From Paenibacillus sp. PvR098 (lineage in GTDB: Bacteria; Bacillota; Bacilli; Paenibacillales; NBRC-103111): a DNA stretch of 64,000 bases. Shown here one piece after another: positions 19,229-27,712 of this stretch. Each line of letters starts with the position of its first letter. Positions within the stretch are counted from its first letter, which is position 1. The stretch covers positions 3,042,501 through 3,106,500 of the forward strand of contig NZ_JAFIBU010000001.1 of the NCBI RefSeq assembly GCF_017833255.1. The letters are read 5' to 3'. Both the position numbers and the translations under genes were made by a program. The notes under the pieces were generated by a model. The model did no database searches. It was given only the letters and a program-made list of their open reading frames with translations, and was not told the origin of the DNA.

Positions 19229-20056
19229 TTACTTCGTCAAATCTTCCACAAACTTCGGCAGCGCGAAGGCAGCCTTATGCAGGCGCGGCGTGTAGTATTT
19301 CGTGTCGATCTCCGGAATCTTCGTTTCGTCGACGGAGAGCGGATCGTACTTTTTGCTGCCCATCGTGAACGTCCAGAGGCCGCTTGGGTATGTCGGGATA
19401 TTGGCGCAGTATACGCGCACAATCGGGAAAATCTCTTTTACGTCGCGGTTGACGCTTTGGATCAGGTCCGCTTTGAACCAAGGGTTGTCCGTTTGGGCCA
19501 CAAAGATACCGTCTTCCTTGAGCGCGTCGTAGATTCCTTTATAGAATCCCTGTGTAAATAGTGAAACGGCCGGGCCGACTGGCTCAGTGGAGTCCACCAT
19601 GATTACATCATAAGTGTTTTTATGGTCATGGATATGCATGTAGCCGTCGTTCACAACCACTTCTACGCGCGGGTTGTCCAGTTCACCGGCGATGGAAGGC
19701 AAATACTTCTTGGAATACTCGATGACTTTGCCATCGATTTCAACAAGGACCGCTTTCTCCACTTCCGGATGCTTCAGCACCTCGCGGATCACGCCGCCAT
19801 CGCCTCCGCCAACGACCAGAACATGCTTCGGATTCGGATGCGTATAGAGCGCAGGATGCGCCACCATCTCATGATACACGAACTCGTCCTTCACGGTAGT
19901 CATAACCATTCCGTCTAACACAAGCATGGTGCCCCACTCAACCGTTTCGATCATAGCGAGGTCTTGAAAATCGGTTTTCTCCGTGACGTGTGTCTTGCTG
20001 ATTTTTGCTGTAATGCCGAAGTTATCGGTTTGTTTCTCTGTGTACCACAATTCCAT
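19229..20056 (-). CDS. speE: Spermidine synthase
   Basis: Aminopropyltransferase joining putrescine and decarboxylated SAM, 275 residues, close to the 276 of B. subtilis SpeE. It has the nucleotide-binding [18 protein letters not shown], the acidic [15 protein letters not shown] and the gate-keeping loop with [12 protein letters not shown] (catalytic D) and DNPWF. A longer frame begins at 20101, but ATG 20056 with AAGGTGG upstream gives the family start [11 protein letters not shown]. Confidence 0.97.
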   Translation of the reverse strand: MELWYTEKQTDNFGITAKISKTHVTEKTDFQDLAMIETVEWGTMLVLDGMVMTTVKDEFVYHEMVAHPALYTHPNPKHVLVVGGGDGGVIREVLKHPEVEKAVLVEIDGKVIEYSKKYLPSIAGELDNPRVEVVVNDGYMHIHDHKNTYDVIMVDSTEPVGPAVSLFTQGFYKGIYDALKEDGIFVAQTDNPWFKADLIQSVNRDVKEIFPIVRVYCANIPTYPSGLWTFTMGSKKYDPLSVDETKIPEIDTKYYTPRLHKAAFALPKFVEDLTK

Positions 20057-20179
20057 ATGTAATTCCACCTTTCGCATAAGCGCATTTTCATCGGCTTCCA
20101 TCCCAATGGAGAAACCGCAGGACGGGCGGATAACTGTTATTTTGGTATGTTTCAGCCGGTCTCTTGCATGTCAAATTGT

Positions 20180-20206
20180 ATTATAGTGTATCTACCCGAA
20201 AATGCA
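20180..20206 (-). promoter_or_regulatory. Putative promoter of speE-speB
   Basis: Minus strand TTGCAT, 16 nt and a perfect TATAAT (20180-20185), about 125 bp upstream of speE. The intergenic segment to the divergent penicillin-binding protein gene (20057-20334) holds no other clear signal; a SigF promoter before the latter, as known for B. subtilis pbpG, was looked for but not found convincingly. Confidence 0.5.
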
Positions 20207-20334
20207 AATACGAACGCAGGGAAACGGGTTGTTTTTTAAAAAATTGTATCGTTTCTGTTACATTCCGATGAATAGGTCTTTCTATGTTTTTCCATAATGG
20301 ATAATAGATCTTATTTAGGGAAGGAGCGGATGAC

Positions 20335-22407
20335 ATGAACGAGGAGCGGAATAATAGGCCTGCTGCACAAGACGAACCCTTAGAGCGCTTAATGAAGCGA
20401 ATGAAGGCATGGGCTTCGTTTTCTTTCACTTGTCTGATTCTCGGTGCGGCCGGGTTGTTGGTTGCGCTGCTATTCATGCGTTCGCAGTCGCTTCCCGTAT
20501 CCAAAATGGCGATGGCTTCCGAAATATACGATGTGAACGGTACCATGATCGAAGCGCACGGCGGGAGCAAAAATCGCCAAATGATCTCTTTGAAGGAGAT
20601 ATCCCCGAAGGTCATTGAAGCGACGCTCGCCATTGAAGACAGGAACTTTTACGACCATTACGGGTTCGATCCCAAAGGCATTGCCCGGGCCGCCTGGGTA
20701 AACCTTCAGCATATGTCCAAGGTGCAGGGAGCGGGCACCATTACCCAGCAGCTGGCGCGGAACCTTTTTTTAACCCACGAGAGAACTTGGTCGCGCAAAA
20801 TCAAGGAAACCTACTACGCCGTGCAGTTGGAGCTCCAGATGAGCAAGGAGCAAATTCTGGAGCAGTACTTGAATCAAATCTACTACGGTCACTCTACATA
20901 CGGCATTCAAGCGGCTTCCTTGTTGTTTTTCGGCAAGGACGCATCGCAGCTGACTCTGGCGGAAAGCGCGCTGCTGGCAGGCGTGCCGAAAGGTCCGCGA
21001 TACTATTCCCCTTACTATGATTTGCAGAATTCGCTAAACCGTCAAAAAACAGTGCTGCAAACCATGGTTGAAGCCGGCTATGTCACACAGAGGCAAGCGG
21101 ATCAAGCCGCGCGGGAGAAGCTGAACATCCTGCCGCTGGAGGATAAAAAGCCGGTAACGGCCCCCTACTTCCGCGACTATGTGCGGGGAGCGGCCACGGA
21201 ACTGCTCGGAATGGAGGAGAAGGAGTTCGAGGAAAGCGGACTTCGGATCTACACATCCCTTGATCTGAAGGCCCAGAAGATTGCTGAAGATGTTGTCACG
21301 GAGCAGTTGAAGGATTACCCGGAGCTGCAGACCGCGCTGGTTGCAATAGATCCCCGCAGCGGTTATGTGAAGGCGATGGTCGGCGGGCGCAATTACGGGG
21401 AGAACCAATATAACCGCGTGTTCGCGAATACACGGCAGCCGGGATCGTCTTTCAAGCCGATCGTGTATTTAACGGCTTTGAAGGAAAAGCAATTCTCGCC
21501 GGTCACCCGGTTCCTCAGCGAGCCGACCACGTTCACCTATGATCAAGGACGGCAAACTTATACGCCCAGCAATTTCGGTAACAAGTACTTGGATTGGATC
21601 GATTTGCGTACGGCTGTTGCCAAGTCCGATAATATTTTCGCAGTACACACGGCGCTGGAAACGGGACCCGACCGTGTCATTGAGATGGCACGCCGGATGG
21701 GCATCACAAGTCCGATGAAGCCAGTGCCGTCGCTGGCGCTCGGCACATTCCCCGTCAGCCCGTTCGAGATGGCGTCAGCCTTCGGCATCTTGGCCAACCA
21801 AGGCGTGCGCGTCGAGCCGACGGCAATCCTCCGCATTGAAGACCGGCGCGGACGCTTGCTCTATGAGGCTGCGCCGAAGCAGGAGGCGGTCATCGAGCCG
21901 GCTTACACGTACGTGCTGACAAAGCTGATGGAGAGCGTCTTCGACCAAGGCGGGACAGGAAGCCGCGTGTCACGTGTGCTGAAGCGCCCCGTGGCCGGGA
22001 AGACTGGCACGACGAACGCGGACGCGTGGCTTGTCGGCTACACGCCGGAGCTTTCCACTGCCGTATGGGTCGGCTACGATAAGGACCGCAACATCAGCTC
22101 GGTGGAATCGCACCTCGCAGCGCCAATCTTCGCCGAGTTCACGGAGCGGACGTTGGAGTCGGTGCCCCCGAAGCTGTTCCCGATCCCTGAAGGCATCGTG
22201 AATGTCTATATCGACCCGGCGACCGGCAAGCTCGCGAACGAGAGCTGCCCTGATTCGCGGCTGGAAGCATTCGTCCAAGGCACGGAACCAAAGGAATACT
22301 GCACGCAGCAGCCGGCACAGGACGACAGAGACGGAGGCACAACGCCAGGCAAAGGCAAACCGAACGGCTCATGGTGGGAGGACCTAAAGCATTGGTGGAA
22401 CAGTTAG
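20335..22407 (+). CDS. pbpG: Class A penicillin-binding protein, PbpG-like
   Basis: Bifunctional glycosyltransferase/transpeptidase, 690 residues. One membrane segment (about residues 27-48) anchors it outside. The glycosyltransferase domain has catalytic E101 in IEDRNFYDHYG, GAGTITQQLARN and the YLNQIYYGHSTYG motif; the transpeptidase has SxxK at S371 (GSSFKP), SxN in KSDN, and KTGTT at K556. A short Cys-containing tail rich in Gly/Asp follows. Its place, divergent from speE, is that of B. subtilis pbpG (ywhE), a forespore PBP with nearly the same length, so a sporulation role is likely by synteny. The ATG has GGAAGGAG upstream. Confidence 0.92.
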   Translation: MNEERNNRPAAQDEPLERLMKRMKAWASFSFTCLILGAAGLLVALLFMRSQSLPVSKMAMASEIYDVNGTMIEAHGGSKNRQMISLKEISPKVIEATLAIEDRNFYDHYGFDPKGIARAAWVNLQHMSKVQGAGTITQQLARNLFLTHERTWSRKIKETYYAVQLELQMSKEQILEQYLNQIYYGHSTYGIQAASLLFFGKDASQLTLAESALLAGVPKGPRYYSPYYDLQNSLNRQKTVLQTMVEAGYVTQRQADQAAREKLNILPLEDKKPVTAPYFRDYVRGAATELLGMEEKEFEESGLRIYTSLDLKAQKIAEDVVTEQLKDYPELQTALVAIDPRSGYVKAMVGGRNYGENQYNRVFANTRQPGSSFKPIVYLTALKEKQFSPVTRFLSEPTTFTYDQGRQTYTPSNFGNKYLDWIDLRTAVAKSDNIFAVHTALETGPDRVIEMARRMGITSPMKPVPSLALGTFPVSPFEMASAFGILANQGVRVEPTAILRIEDRRGRLLYEAAPKQEAVIEPAYTYVLTKLMESVFDQGGTGSRVSRVLKRPVAGKTGTTNADAWLVGYTPELSTAVWVGYDKDRNISSVESHLAAPIFAEFTERTLESVPPKLFPIPEGIVNVYIDPATGKLANESCPDSRLEAFVQGTEPKEYCTQQPAQDDRDGGTTPGKGKPNGSWWEDLKHWWNS

Positions 22408-22649
22408 CGACAAGAACAGAGCCTTGGGAATGCGGATAGCGCGGATGTGTGTTTTGGTTGATGTGATTGATTGGTTGGTGCAGGTAAGTGGCAGTTGATG
22501 ATGCGTGTATAGTGTGTATGCCATAGAAAGCAGGCTCAACACAGCCCATAAAACTGCCGAACCTCACCCTCACCTGTCTCAAATATCGTCTGCTTATGCT
22601 ACAATGACGCTAATAAAGCAACAGACGTGCAGAGCAAAGGAGGCCCACG

Positions 22650-23441
22650 ATGCCTACCATACACGATGAGATCCTTGATGCATTAAGGCATATAGAGCTA
22701 ACCCATCAGGTTCGTGTGCTTTACGCCTGCGAGTCAGGCAGCCGCGCTTGGGGAGTTCCTTCTCGCGACAGCGATTATGACGTCAGATTCATCTATATTC
22801 ATCCGTCCGACTGGTACTTATCCATCGACGAAGGCGGCGATGTGATCGAGCTGCCGGTTCATGATCGGCTCGACATCAGCGGGTGGGATATTCGCAAGGC
22901 GCTCCGGTTGTTCCGCAAGTCGAATCCGTCCATGCTGGAATGGCTGCAGTCCGATATCGTATATGCGGAAAGCGGCAGTGCCGCAGAACGCATTCGCAGC
23001 CTGATGCCAGCTGTATTTTCGCCGCGGACTTGCGTGCAGCATTATTTGAACATGGCCAGGAACAACTTCCGGACTGAGCTGCAGAAAGATGCGGTGAAAG
23101 TTAAATCATATTTTTATGTGCTTCGCCCGATTCTGGCTTGTCTGTGGATCGAACGATTGGGTACTGTGCCCCCCGCTTCATTATGTGCTTTACAGGAGGC
23201 GATCCTGCCCAAAGGCGAGCTGTCCCGCGAGATAGAACGCCTCACGACGCGGAAAATGGCGGGAGAAGAGCTCGACTTAGAGCCCGAAGCTAAACAGCTC
23301 CTTCACCATTTTATCCACTCGGAAATCGAGCGAATGCAAACGGCCTCCGAAACTTTCGGTAAAGCGGCAGCGGCAGATCCCACAACTCAGCTGGACATAT
23401 TATTCCGGGAGCTGCTTCAGGAAAACGCACAACTGCGATGA
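22650..23441 (+). CDS. Predicted nucleotidyltransferase (YcgL type)
   Basis: A 263-residue protein of the nucleotidyltransferase superfamily. The signature GSRAWGVPSRDSDYDVRFIY near residues 30-49 gives the GS motif and the two catalytic Asp residues; a third carboxylate is probably in HDRLDISG. The rest is helical. Homologues occur widely next to unrelated genes and have no firmly known substrate. The ATG has AAAGGAGG upstream. The 242-nt spacer before it (22408-22649) contains no recognised terminator for pbpG and no gene. Confidence 0.8.
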   Translation: MPTIHDEILDALRHIELTHQVRVLYACESGSRAWGVPSRDSDYDVRFIYIHPSDWYLSIDEGGDVIELPVHDRLDISGWDIRKALRLFRKSNPSMLEWLQSDIVYAESGSAAERIRSLMPAVFSPRTCVQHYLNMARNNFRTELQKDAVKVKSYFYVLRPILACLWIERLGTVPPASLCALQEAILPKGELSREIERLTTRKMAGEELDLEPEAKQLLHHFIHSEIERMQTASETFGKAAAADPTTQLDILFRELLQENAQLR

Positions 23442-23489
23442 ATCTTATTTCCCTTTCTACATCAGCAGACTCTAGCTAAAGCTGAAAAA

Positions 23490-23513
23490 GAGGGGTATGA
23501 AGACACCCCTCTG
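23490..23513 (-). terminator. Terminator of dps
   Basis: AGAGGGGT (23490-23497) and ACCCCTCT (23506-23513) form an 8-bp stem; on the minus strand TTTTTC follows. It also separates dps from the convergent nucleotidyltransferase gene. Confidence 0.85.
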
Positions 23514-23529
23514 AATCACACTTCTATGC

Positions 23530-23970
23530 TTATTTGCCGAGAAACGAATTTAGCATCCACACATGCTTTTCGAGACTGGCATGAATGCCGAGCAGCAGGT
23601 CGCCAGTCGTTTCATCCTTCTCTGATTCAGCCAGCTTCATACCTGTTTTCAATTCCCCTACGACGATTTCGAAATCATCAACGATCGATCTGACCATCTG
23701 TTCAGCGGTCTCTTGGCCTGTTGCATCCCCGACGGAGGCCTGTGCCAAGTAGCCCTTCATCGTAGCGACTGGCTGACCGCCCAGCGCCAACAGGCGTTCG
23801 GCAAGCACATCCACATGTGCTGCTGCTTCCGTATAGAGCTCTTCGAATTTGGCATGCAGGGTAAAAAATTGCTGCCCCTTAACATACCAATGATAATTAT
23901 GAAGCTTAACGAACAAGACGGACCAATTGGCGATTTGTCTATTCAGCGTTTCATGTAAGGTTAGCTGCAT
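23530..23970 (-). CDS. dps: Dps-family DNA-binding ferritin
   Basis: A 146-residue mini-ferritin that oxidises and stores iron and protects DNA during peroxide stress. The intersubunit ferroxidase residues are in LHNYHWYVKG (H, about 24-27) and HAKFEELYTEAAAHVDVLAERL (H, D and E). It begins 37 bp after katA on the same strand with an AT-rich junction, and the terminator lies after dps, so the two genes are probably transcribed together, and both counter peroxide. Confidence 0.93.
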   Translation of the reverse strand: MQLTLHETLNRQIANWSVLFVKLHNYHWYVKGQQFFTLHAKFEELYTEAAAHVDVLAERLLALGGQPVATMKGYLAQASVGDATGQETAEQMVRSIVDDFEIVVGELKTGMKLAESEKDETTGDLLLGIHASLEKHVWMLNSFLGK

Positions 23971-24007
23971 AAAATGATTCCTCCCCTTCTCTTATTTATT
24001 TTTTTAT

Positions 24008-25462
24008 TTAGTTTTTCGGAATAAATCCGCTGATGTCGATACCGAGTCCTTGCGCGAGTCTCATGCCGTACTCCCGGTCTGCGCGGAAGAAGTTGCACAC
24101 GGCACGCAATTGAATATTTTCATCGGTTTGCTTCAAATCATTCACCAGATTGCTGATCAAATGATCGCGCTCCTGCTCGGAGAAGCTGCGGTAGCGTTCA
24201 CCTGCCTGCGTAAAGTCATCGGTTTTGTCTATGCGCTGACGACCCGCTTCACCATGAAGCGGAGAGCGGCTCTCTACATACTCCGGAGCTTCCTTAGGGC
24301 TTTCCTCGAAGCTATTCGGTTCGTAGTTGACTGGGCTCGGATCCTGCTTCACATTCATCAAGCCATCTCTTTGATGATTTCGTACCGGAGCATATGGGCA
24401 ATTGACCGGGATCTGCAAGTAATTGGCTCCAAGACGATAGCGCTGAGTATCCGGATAGGAGAACAGTCTGCCTTGGAGAAGCTTATCTTCCGACGGCTCG
24501 ATACCGGGCACCAGAACGCTCGGCGCGAATGCGGACTGCTCCACCTCTGCAAAATAGTTTTGCGGATTCTGGTTCAACGTCATAGTGCCGACCTTGTTCA
24601 GAGGATACATATCCTCCGGCCATACTTTCGTCGGATCCAGCGGATCGAACGCAAAGCGGTCCACATGCTCGACCGGCATCATCTGCACATAAAGCTCCCA
24701 CTGCGGAAAATTCCCTTTTTCAATGTTATCGAACAAATCACGGGTAGCGTGGTTAAAGTCGCCGCCCTGTACTTCACGCGCCTCGTCAGCCGACAAATTC
24801 ACGACACCCTGTAGCGACTTCCATTGATATTTAACATAAACGACCTTACCTTCTGCATTCACCCACTTGAAGGCGTGAACACCAAAGCCGTCCATTTGCC
24901 GATAGTTCGCGGGAGTCCCGTTATCGGAGAACACCCAAGTCATCATATGTGTAGATTCAGGTGATAAGGTCATGAAATCCCAATACCTCGCCGGATCTTG
25001 AATGTTCTTGTCCGGGGCAGGCTTCAAGGAATGAACCATGTCCGGGAACTTAATCGCATCGCGGATAAAGAACACCGGCAGATGATTGCCTACCAAATCG
25101 TAATTGCCTTCCTCTGTGTAAAACTTAACGGAAAATCCACGGGGATCGCGGGCCGTTTCCGGTGACCCGGTACCATGGATAACTGTCGAGAATCTTACAA
25201 GCACCGGCGTCTCCTTTCCTGCCTCCTGCAGAAAGTGAGCCTTCGTGTACGGTTTCATGCTAGCTTCTGTCCGGAATACCCCGTGAGCTCCTGCACCGCG
25301 GGCATGAACAACACGCTCCGGAATACGTTCGCGGTCAAAGTGAGCAAGCTTCTCAAGTAAATGATAATCGTCCAGCAGTGCAGGTCCCCGTTGTCCAGCC
25401 GTTCTCGAGTTCTGATTATCCCCTACCGGTGCACCTTGATTTGTCGTCAGTTTGTTATTCAT
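24008..25462 (-). CDS. katA: Heme catalase, small-subunit type
   Basis: Monofunctional catalase of 484 residues that disproportionates hydrogen peroxide. The distal His is H53 in ERVVHARGAGAHG, the distal Asn is in DLVGNHLPVFF, and the proximal tyrosine in RLFSYPDTQRYRLG. NADPH-site residues of clade 3 enzymes are present in the following part. Of two starts, ATG 25462 is nine nt from AAGGAG whereas the TTG at 25471 touches it. The operator-like block at 25473-25507 covers the region directly in front of the ribosome site, fitting Fur/PerR-type repression. Confidence 0.96.
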   Translation of the reverse strand: MNNKLTTNQGAPVGDNQNSRTAGQRGPALLDDYHLLEKLAHFDRERIPERVVHARGAGAHGVFRTEASMKPYTKAHFLQEAGKETPVLVRFSTVIHGTGSPETARDPRGFSVKFYTEEGNYDLVGNHLPVFFIRDAIKFPDMVHSLKPAPDKNIQDPARYWDFMTLSPESTHMMTWVFSDNGTPANYRQMDGFGVHAFKWVNAEGKVVYVKYQWKSLQGVVNLSADEAREVQGGDFNHATRDLFDNIEKGNFPQWELYVQMMPVEHVDRFAFDPLDPTKVWPEDMYPLNKVGTMTLNQNPQNYFAEVEQSAFAPSVLVPGIEPSEDKLLQGRLFSYPDTQRYRLGANYLQIPVNCPYAPVRNHQRDGLMNVKQDPSPVNYEPNSFEESPKEAPEYVESRSPLHGEAGRQRIDKTDDFTQAGERYRSFSEQERDHLISNLVNDLKQTDENIQLRAVCNFFRADREYGMRLAQGLGIDISGFIPKN

Positions 25463-25472
25463 ATCAAGCAAC

Positions 25473-25507
25473 TCCTTATATTTAAATTTAGACTTAATTT
25501 AAATCTT
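25473..25507 (-). promoter_or_regulatory. PerR-type operator block before katA
   Basis: Minus strand AAGATTTAAATTAAGTCT followed by AAATTTAAA and the ribosome site. It matches the block before the perR-like gene (26777-26811) at 29 of 35 positions and includes the interrupted palindrome AGATTTA-AAT-TAAGTCT (one mismatched pair), related in AT-rich dyad form to Fur/PerR boxes. Confidence 0.7.
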
Positions 25508-25592
25508 GATATGATAATAACATGCTCAGATGGACAAATCATGATATTCAGATGAAGGTTAGATGAAGAAATGATGAAGTCAATTCTGCTTC

Positions 25593-26396
25593 TTACTCAT
25601 CTGCCAGACGGTAACCAACACCTCTCACCGTAGAAATATACCGAGCAACACCAGCGGAATCGCCAAGTTTTTTCCTCAAGCTTTTCACATGAACATCCAC
25701 TACGTTGCTACCGCCAAAATACAAGCTCCCCCATACCTGATTGAGAATGTCCTCCCGCGAAAGCACCGCGCCCTCCGATTGAAGGAGAAGCAGCAGCAGC
25801 TCATATTCCGTCTTCGTTAAATCAAGCCGTGCCTGGCCCCGATACGCAGACATTTTTCTGGAATCGATCGTCAAATCTTTATACGCAAACTGGCCGAAAG
25901 AAACGGCAGCTCCTGCTCCGACATCGGATTCCGGAGCTCCTTGGCTTATATGCCGTACGATCTCTGCTATGTCTTTTACAGGCCAGCTTATAAATTCAGC
26001 CGCTGATACCAATGCCTCTCCTGCCTCCGGTTCCCCATCCACCAAAAAAAGAAGGCGGGGCTGCCGATAGGGATGGGAGAATAATGAAATTGCATGCTGC
26101 GCGTCCCTCTCCACTTCTTGAGATGCCGTCAAATCATAGACGACCGAATTCACGGAAAGCTCCTTCATCATCTGGGGATCATAGCGGTGAAACACAAGAA
26201 CGTCGAAACATTCCGAGGTCAGCCTTCCAATCAATTCGCCCAATCGATTCGGGAACGGACTAATCACAATCACTCTTTGCGTGCGGTCGCATACGCTCCC
26301 CGTAATACCCGGATTCCATGAATCCTCCTGCCGTAATCCGCTTTGGTTCGTATTCACAAGATTAGGGGATGGCTTTACGCCTTGAGCTGCGCGCAT
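25593..26396 (-). CDS. OmpR-type regulator with a degenerate receiver domain
   Basis: A 267-residue protein. The C-terminal 95 residues are a clear OmpR/PhoB winged helix (LDLTKTEYELLLLLLQSEG, VVDVHVKSLRKKLG, ISTVRGVGYRLA). The N-terminal 150 residues have receiver-like order, but the acidic pair is absent (VIVISP in place of VVDD), the switch Thr/Ser is replaced (FLVDGE) and the conserved Lys-Pro is changed to WPV; only the central Asp (VVYDLTAS) remains. ATG 26396 with GAAGGGGTG upstream is preferred over the GTG at 26405. It overlaps the end of the perR-like gene by 22 nt, implying coupled expression, and katA follows. Phosphorylation-independent control of katA/dps is an inference. Confidence 0.85.
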   Translation of the reverse strand: MRAAQGVKPSPNLVNTNQSGLRQEDSWNPGITGSVCDRTQRVIVISPFPNRLGELIGRLTSECFDVLVFHRYDPQMMKELSVNSVVYDLTASQEVERDAQHAISLFSHPYRQPRLLFLVDGEPEAGEALVSAAEFISWPVKDIAEIVRHISQGAPESDVGAGAAVSFGQFAYKDLTIDSRKMSAYRGQARLDLTKTEYELLLLLLQSEGAVLSREDILNQVWGSLYFGGSNVVDVHVKSLRKKLGDSAGVARYISTVRGVGYRLADE

Positions 26397-26767
26397 GTGC
26401 CGCACACCCCTTCAAACACGACATGGAAATAGTTGATGCTGTATTTCGTCTCCTTCTCCACCGCCGTAATCCATGCGGTCGGCGTCGGATTCAGCACTTC
26501 ATCCACCCGCCCGCACTGTCTGCAGACGATATGATGATGATCATCCATTCTAGCATCATAACGGCTCGCCGTTTCCCCCAGCTTGAGCTCGCGAAGCAGT
26601 CCGACATCTGTCAAATACTTAAGCGAGTTATATACCGTGGCGTAGGCGAATTGCTGGCCCTGTAACCTAAGTCTCTCCATCACTTCCGCGGCCGTCGGAT
26701 GACCGTCGTCATATTGAATCGCTTCAAGTACCGCTTTACGCTGCGCAGTTAAATTGATCTTATTCAT
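26375..26767 (-). CDS. perR: Fur-family repressor, PerR-like
   Basis: A 130-residue metal-dependent repressor. N-terminal winged helix (GHPTAAEVMERL with H23; TVYNSLKYLTDVGLL), then the metal-binding region YDARMDDHHHIVCRQCG. Structural zinc cysteines are C82, C85, C122 and C125. H23, D71, H77 and H79 align with B. subtilis PerR H37, D85, H91 and H93, but E90 aligns with D104, a position where Fur proteins have Glu. Genetic context (katA, dps, shared operator) supports a peroxide regulator. ATG 26767 with AAAGGA is preferred over the TTG at 26776. Confidence 0.87.
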   Translation of the reverse strand: MNKINLTAQRKAVLEAIQYDDGHPTAAEVMERLRLQGQQFAYATVYNSLKYLTDVGLLRELKLGETASRYDARMDDHHHIVCRQCGRVDEVLNPTPTAWITAVEKETKYSINYFHVVFEGVCGTCAQLKA

Positions 26768-26776
26768 AGGTCTCAA

Positions 26777-26811
26777 TCCTTTATTTTAAATTTAGATTTA
26801 GTATAAATCTT
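26777..26811 (-). promoter_or_regulatory. PerR-type operator block before the perR-like gene
   Basis: Minus strand AAGATTTATACTAAATCT contains the perfect dyad AGATTTA-TAC-TAAATCT and is followed by AAATTTAAA and the ribosome site. The same block precedes katA. Its location right before the regulator's own start suggests autorepression. Confidence 0.7.
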
Positions 26812-26897
26812 ATATGGGTATTGGTCAACCGGATGGCATACAAACATCTCTGGACTTTTCCTCAGGGAAAGTCATTTAACGGTTCCCCGGACAACAC

Positions 26898-26926
26898 AAA
26901 AAGGCAGACCAATGGTCTGCCTTTTT
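26898..26926 (-). terminator. Terminator of ywhD (bidirectional shape)
   Basis: AAAAAGGCAGACC (26898-26910) and GGTCTGCCTTTTT (26914-26926) form a 13-bp perfect stem with a 3-nt loop and A/T runs at both ends, about 90 bp behind the ywhD stop. Confidence 0.9.
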
Positions 26927-27013
26927 GCTGTCCTAGTATATAGTGCATATACTAGGCACTAGTATACATCGTTATAGCAGGTCGTTCAATGACCGTCACA
27001 TAATGTACAAAAT

Positions 27014-27514
27014 TTACGAAAGCGCTTCTTTGAGTTCCGCTTCAGAGCGTTCCCACATACCGGGATCGTTCTCAATCATCAGCTTTTTAAGAGCAGCCTT
27101 CTCTTCTTCTCCAAGGTTATCGAGCATAATGCGGCGCTTTAATGCATAATCCATCCGATTCACATGGTCAGCGAGAACTTTCCACCCTTTGCGCGCCTCC
27201 GGATCTACCGTCATTTCGCAAGAAGTGACTCCGGCATAGTACTTGCCGTCCTCCTTAAAGTCCACCGCCACCCAAACGATCCAGCAAGGGCGGCCGTTAG
27301 GGACCTCATCCTTGTTCGTCGTGAACTTGATCCCTTTCTCCACCTTGCTCTTGGCGTGCAGCGCCCCCAGATCAAGGTAAGCTTCTCCTTCGTCAATGAT
27401 GACGCAGGACAATTGGCTCAGGTCGATCGAGCCCTGCCCAAAGCCGCGGTGCTTCGTTTCTTTACTGCTAACGATATTGAGCGAAGGCATTTTTTTCTTT
27501 TCATTTATATCCAC
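27014..27514 (-). CDS. ywhD: YwhD family protein
   Basis: A 166-residue conserved protein of Bacillales with unknown function, recognised by GFGQGSIDLSQ, AYLDLGALHAKSKVEKGIKF, PNGRPCWIVWV and YYAGVTSCEM. In B. subtilis ywhD lies near speE-pbpG, in line with the order here. The frame is open to 27565; the GTG at 27514 with AGGATGG upstream gives a start (MDINEKKKMPSLN) in line with the family, whereas the earlier ATG at 27535 lacks a ribosome site. Confidence 0.88.
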   Translation of the reverse strand: MDINEKKKMPSLNIVSSKETKHRGFGQGSIDLSQLSCVIIDEGEAYLDLGALHAKSKVEKGIKFTTNKDEVPNGRPCWIVWVAVDFKEDGKYYAGVTSCEMTVDPEARKGWKVLADHVNRMDYALKRRIMLDNLGEEEKAALKKLMIENDPGMWERSEAELKEALS

Positions 27515-27712
27515 AAGGCACCATCCTATCTCCATGTATTCAAAGTCCCGTAAGGACGATCTCATTCATTATTATTGTAGCTAAAGTATTAGAGCATGTA
27601 AATAAACGGAGACGAGTCCTTCCAAAATACCCTCGAGGGAAAAAGGCAGATATAATCCTCGTCCCACAAACATATACATGCTGTAGATGCTTGTCAACGG
27701 GGTGAATATGGG

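Noticed and set aside
20230..20334. SigF promoter before pbpG-like gene
   Set aside because: Boxes at the expected distance fit poorly (GGATAATAG without a proper -35), so not annotated.
22408..22649. Possible small gene or RNA between pbpG and the nucleotidyltransferase
   Set aside because: GT-rich low-complexity DNA with no ribosome site, terminator or conserved motif found.
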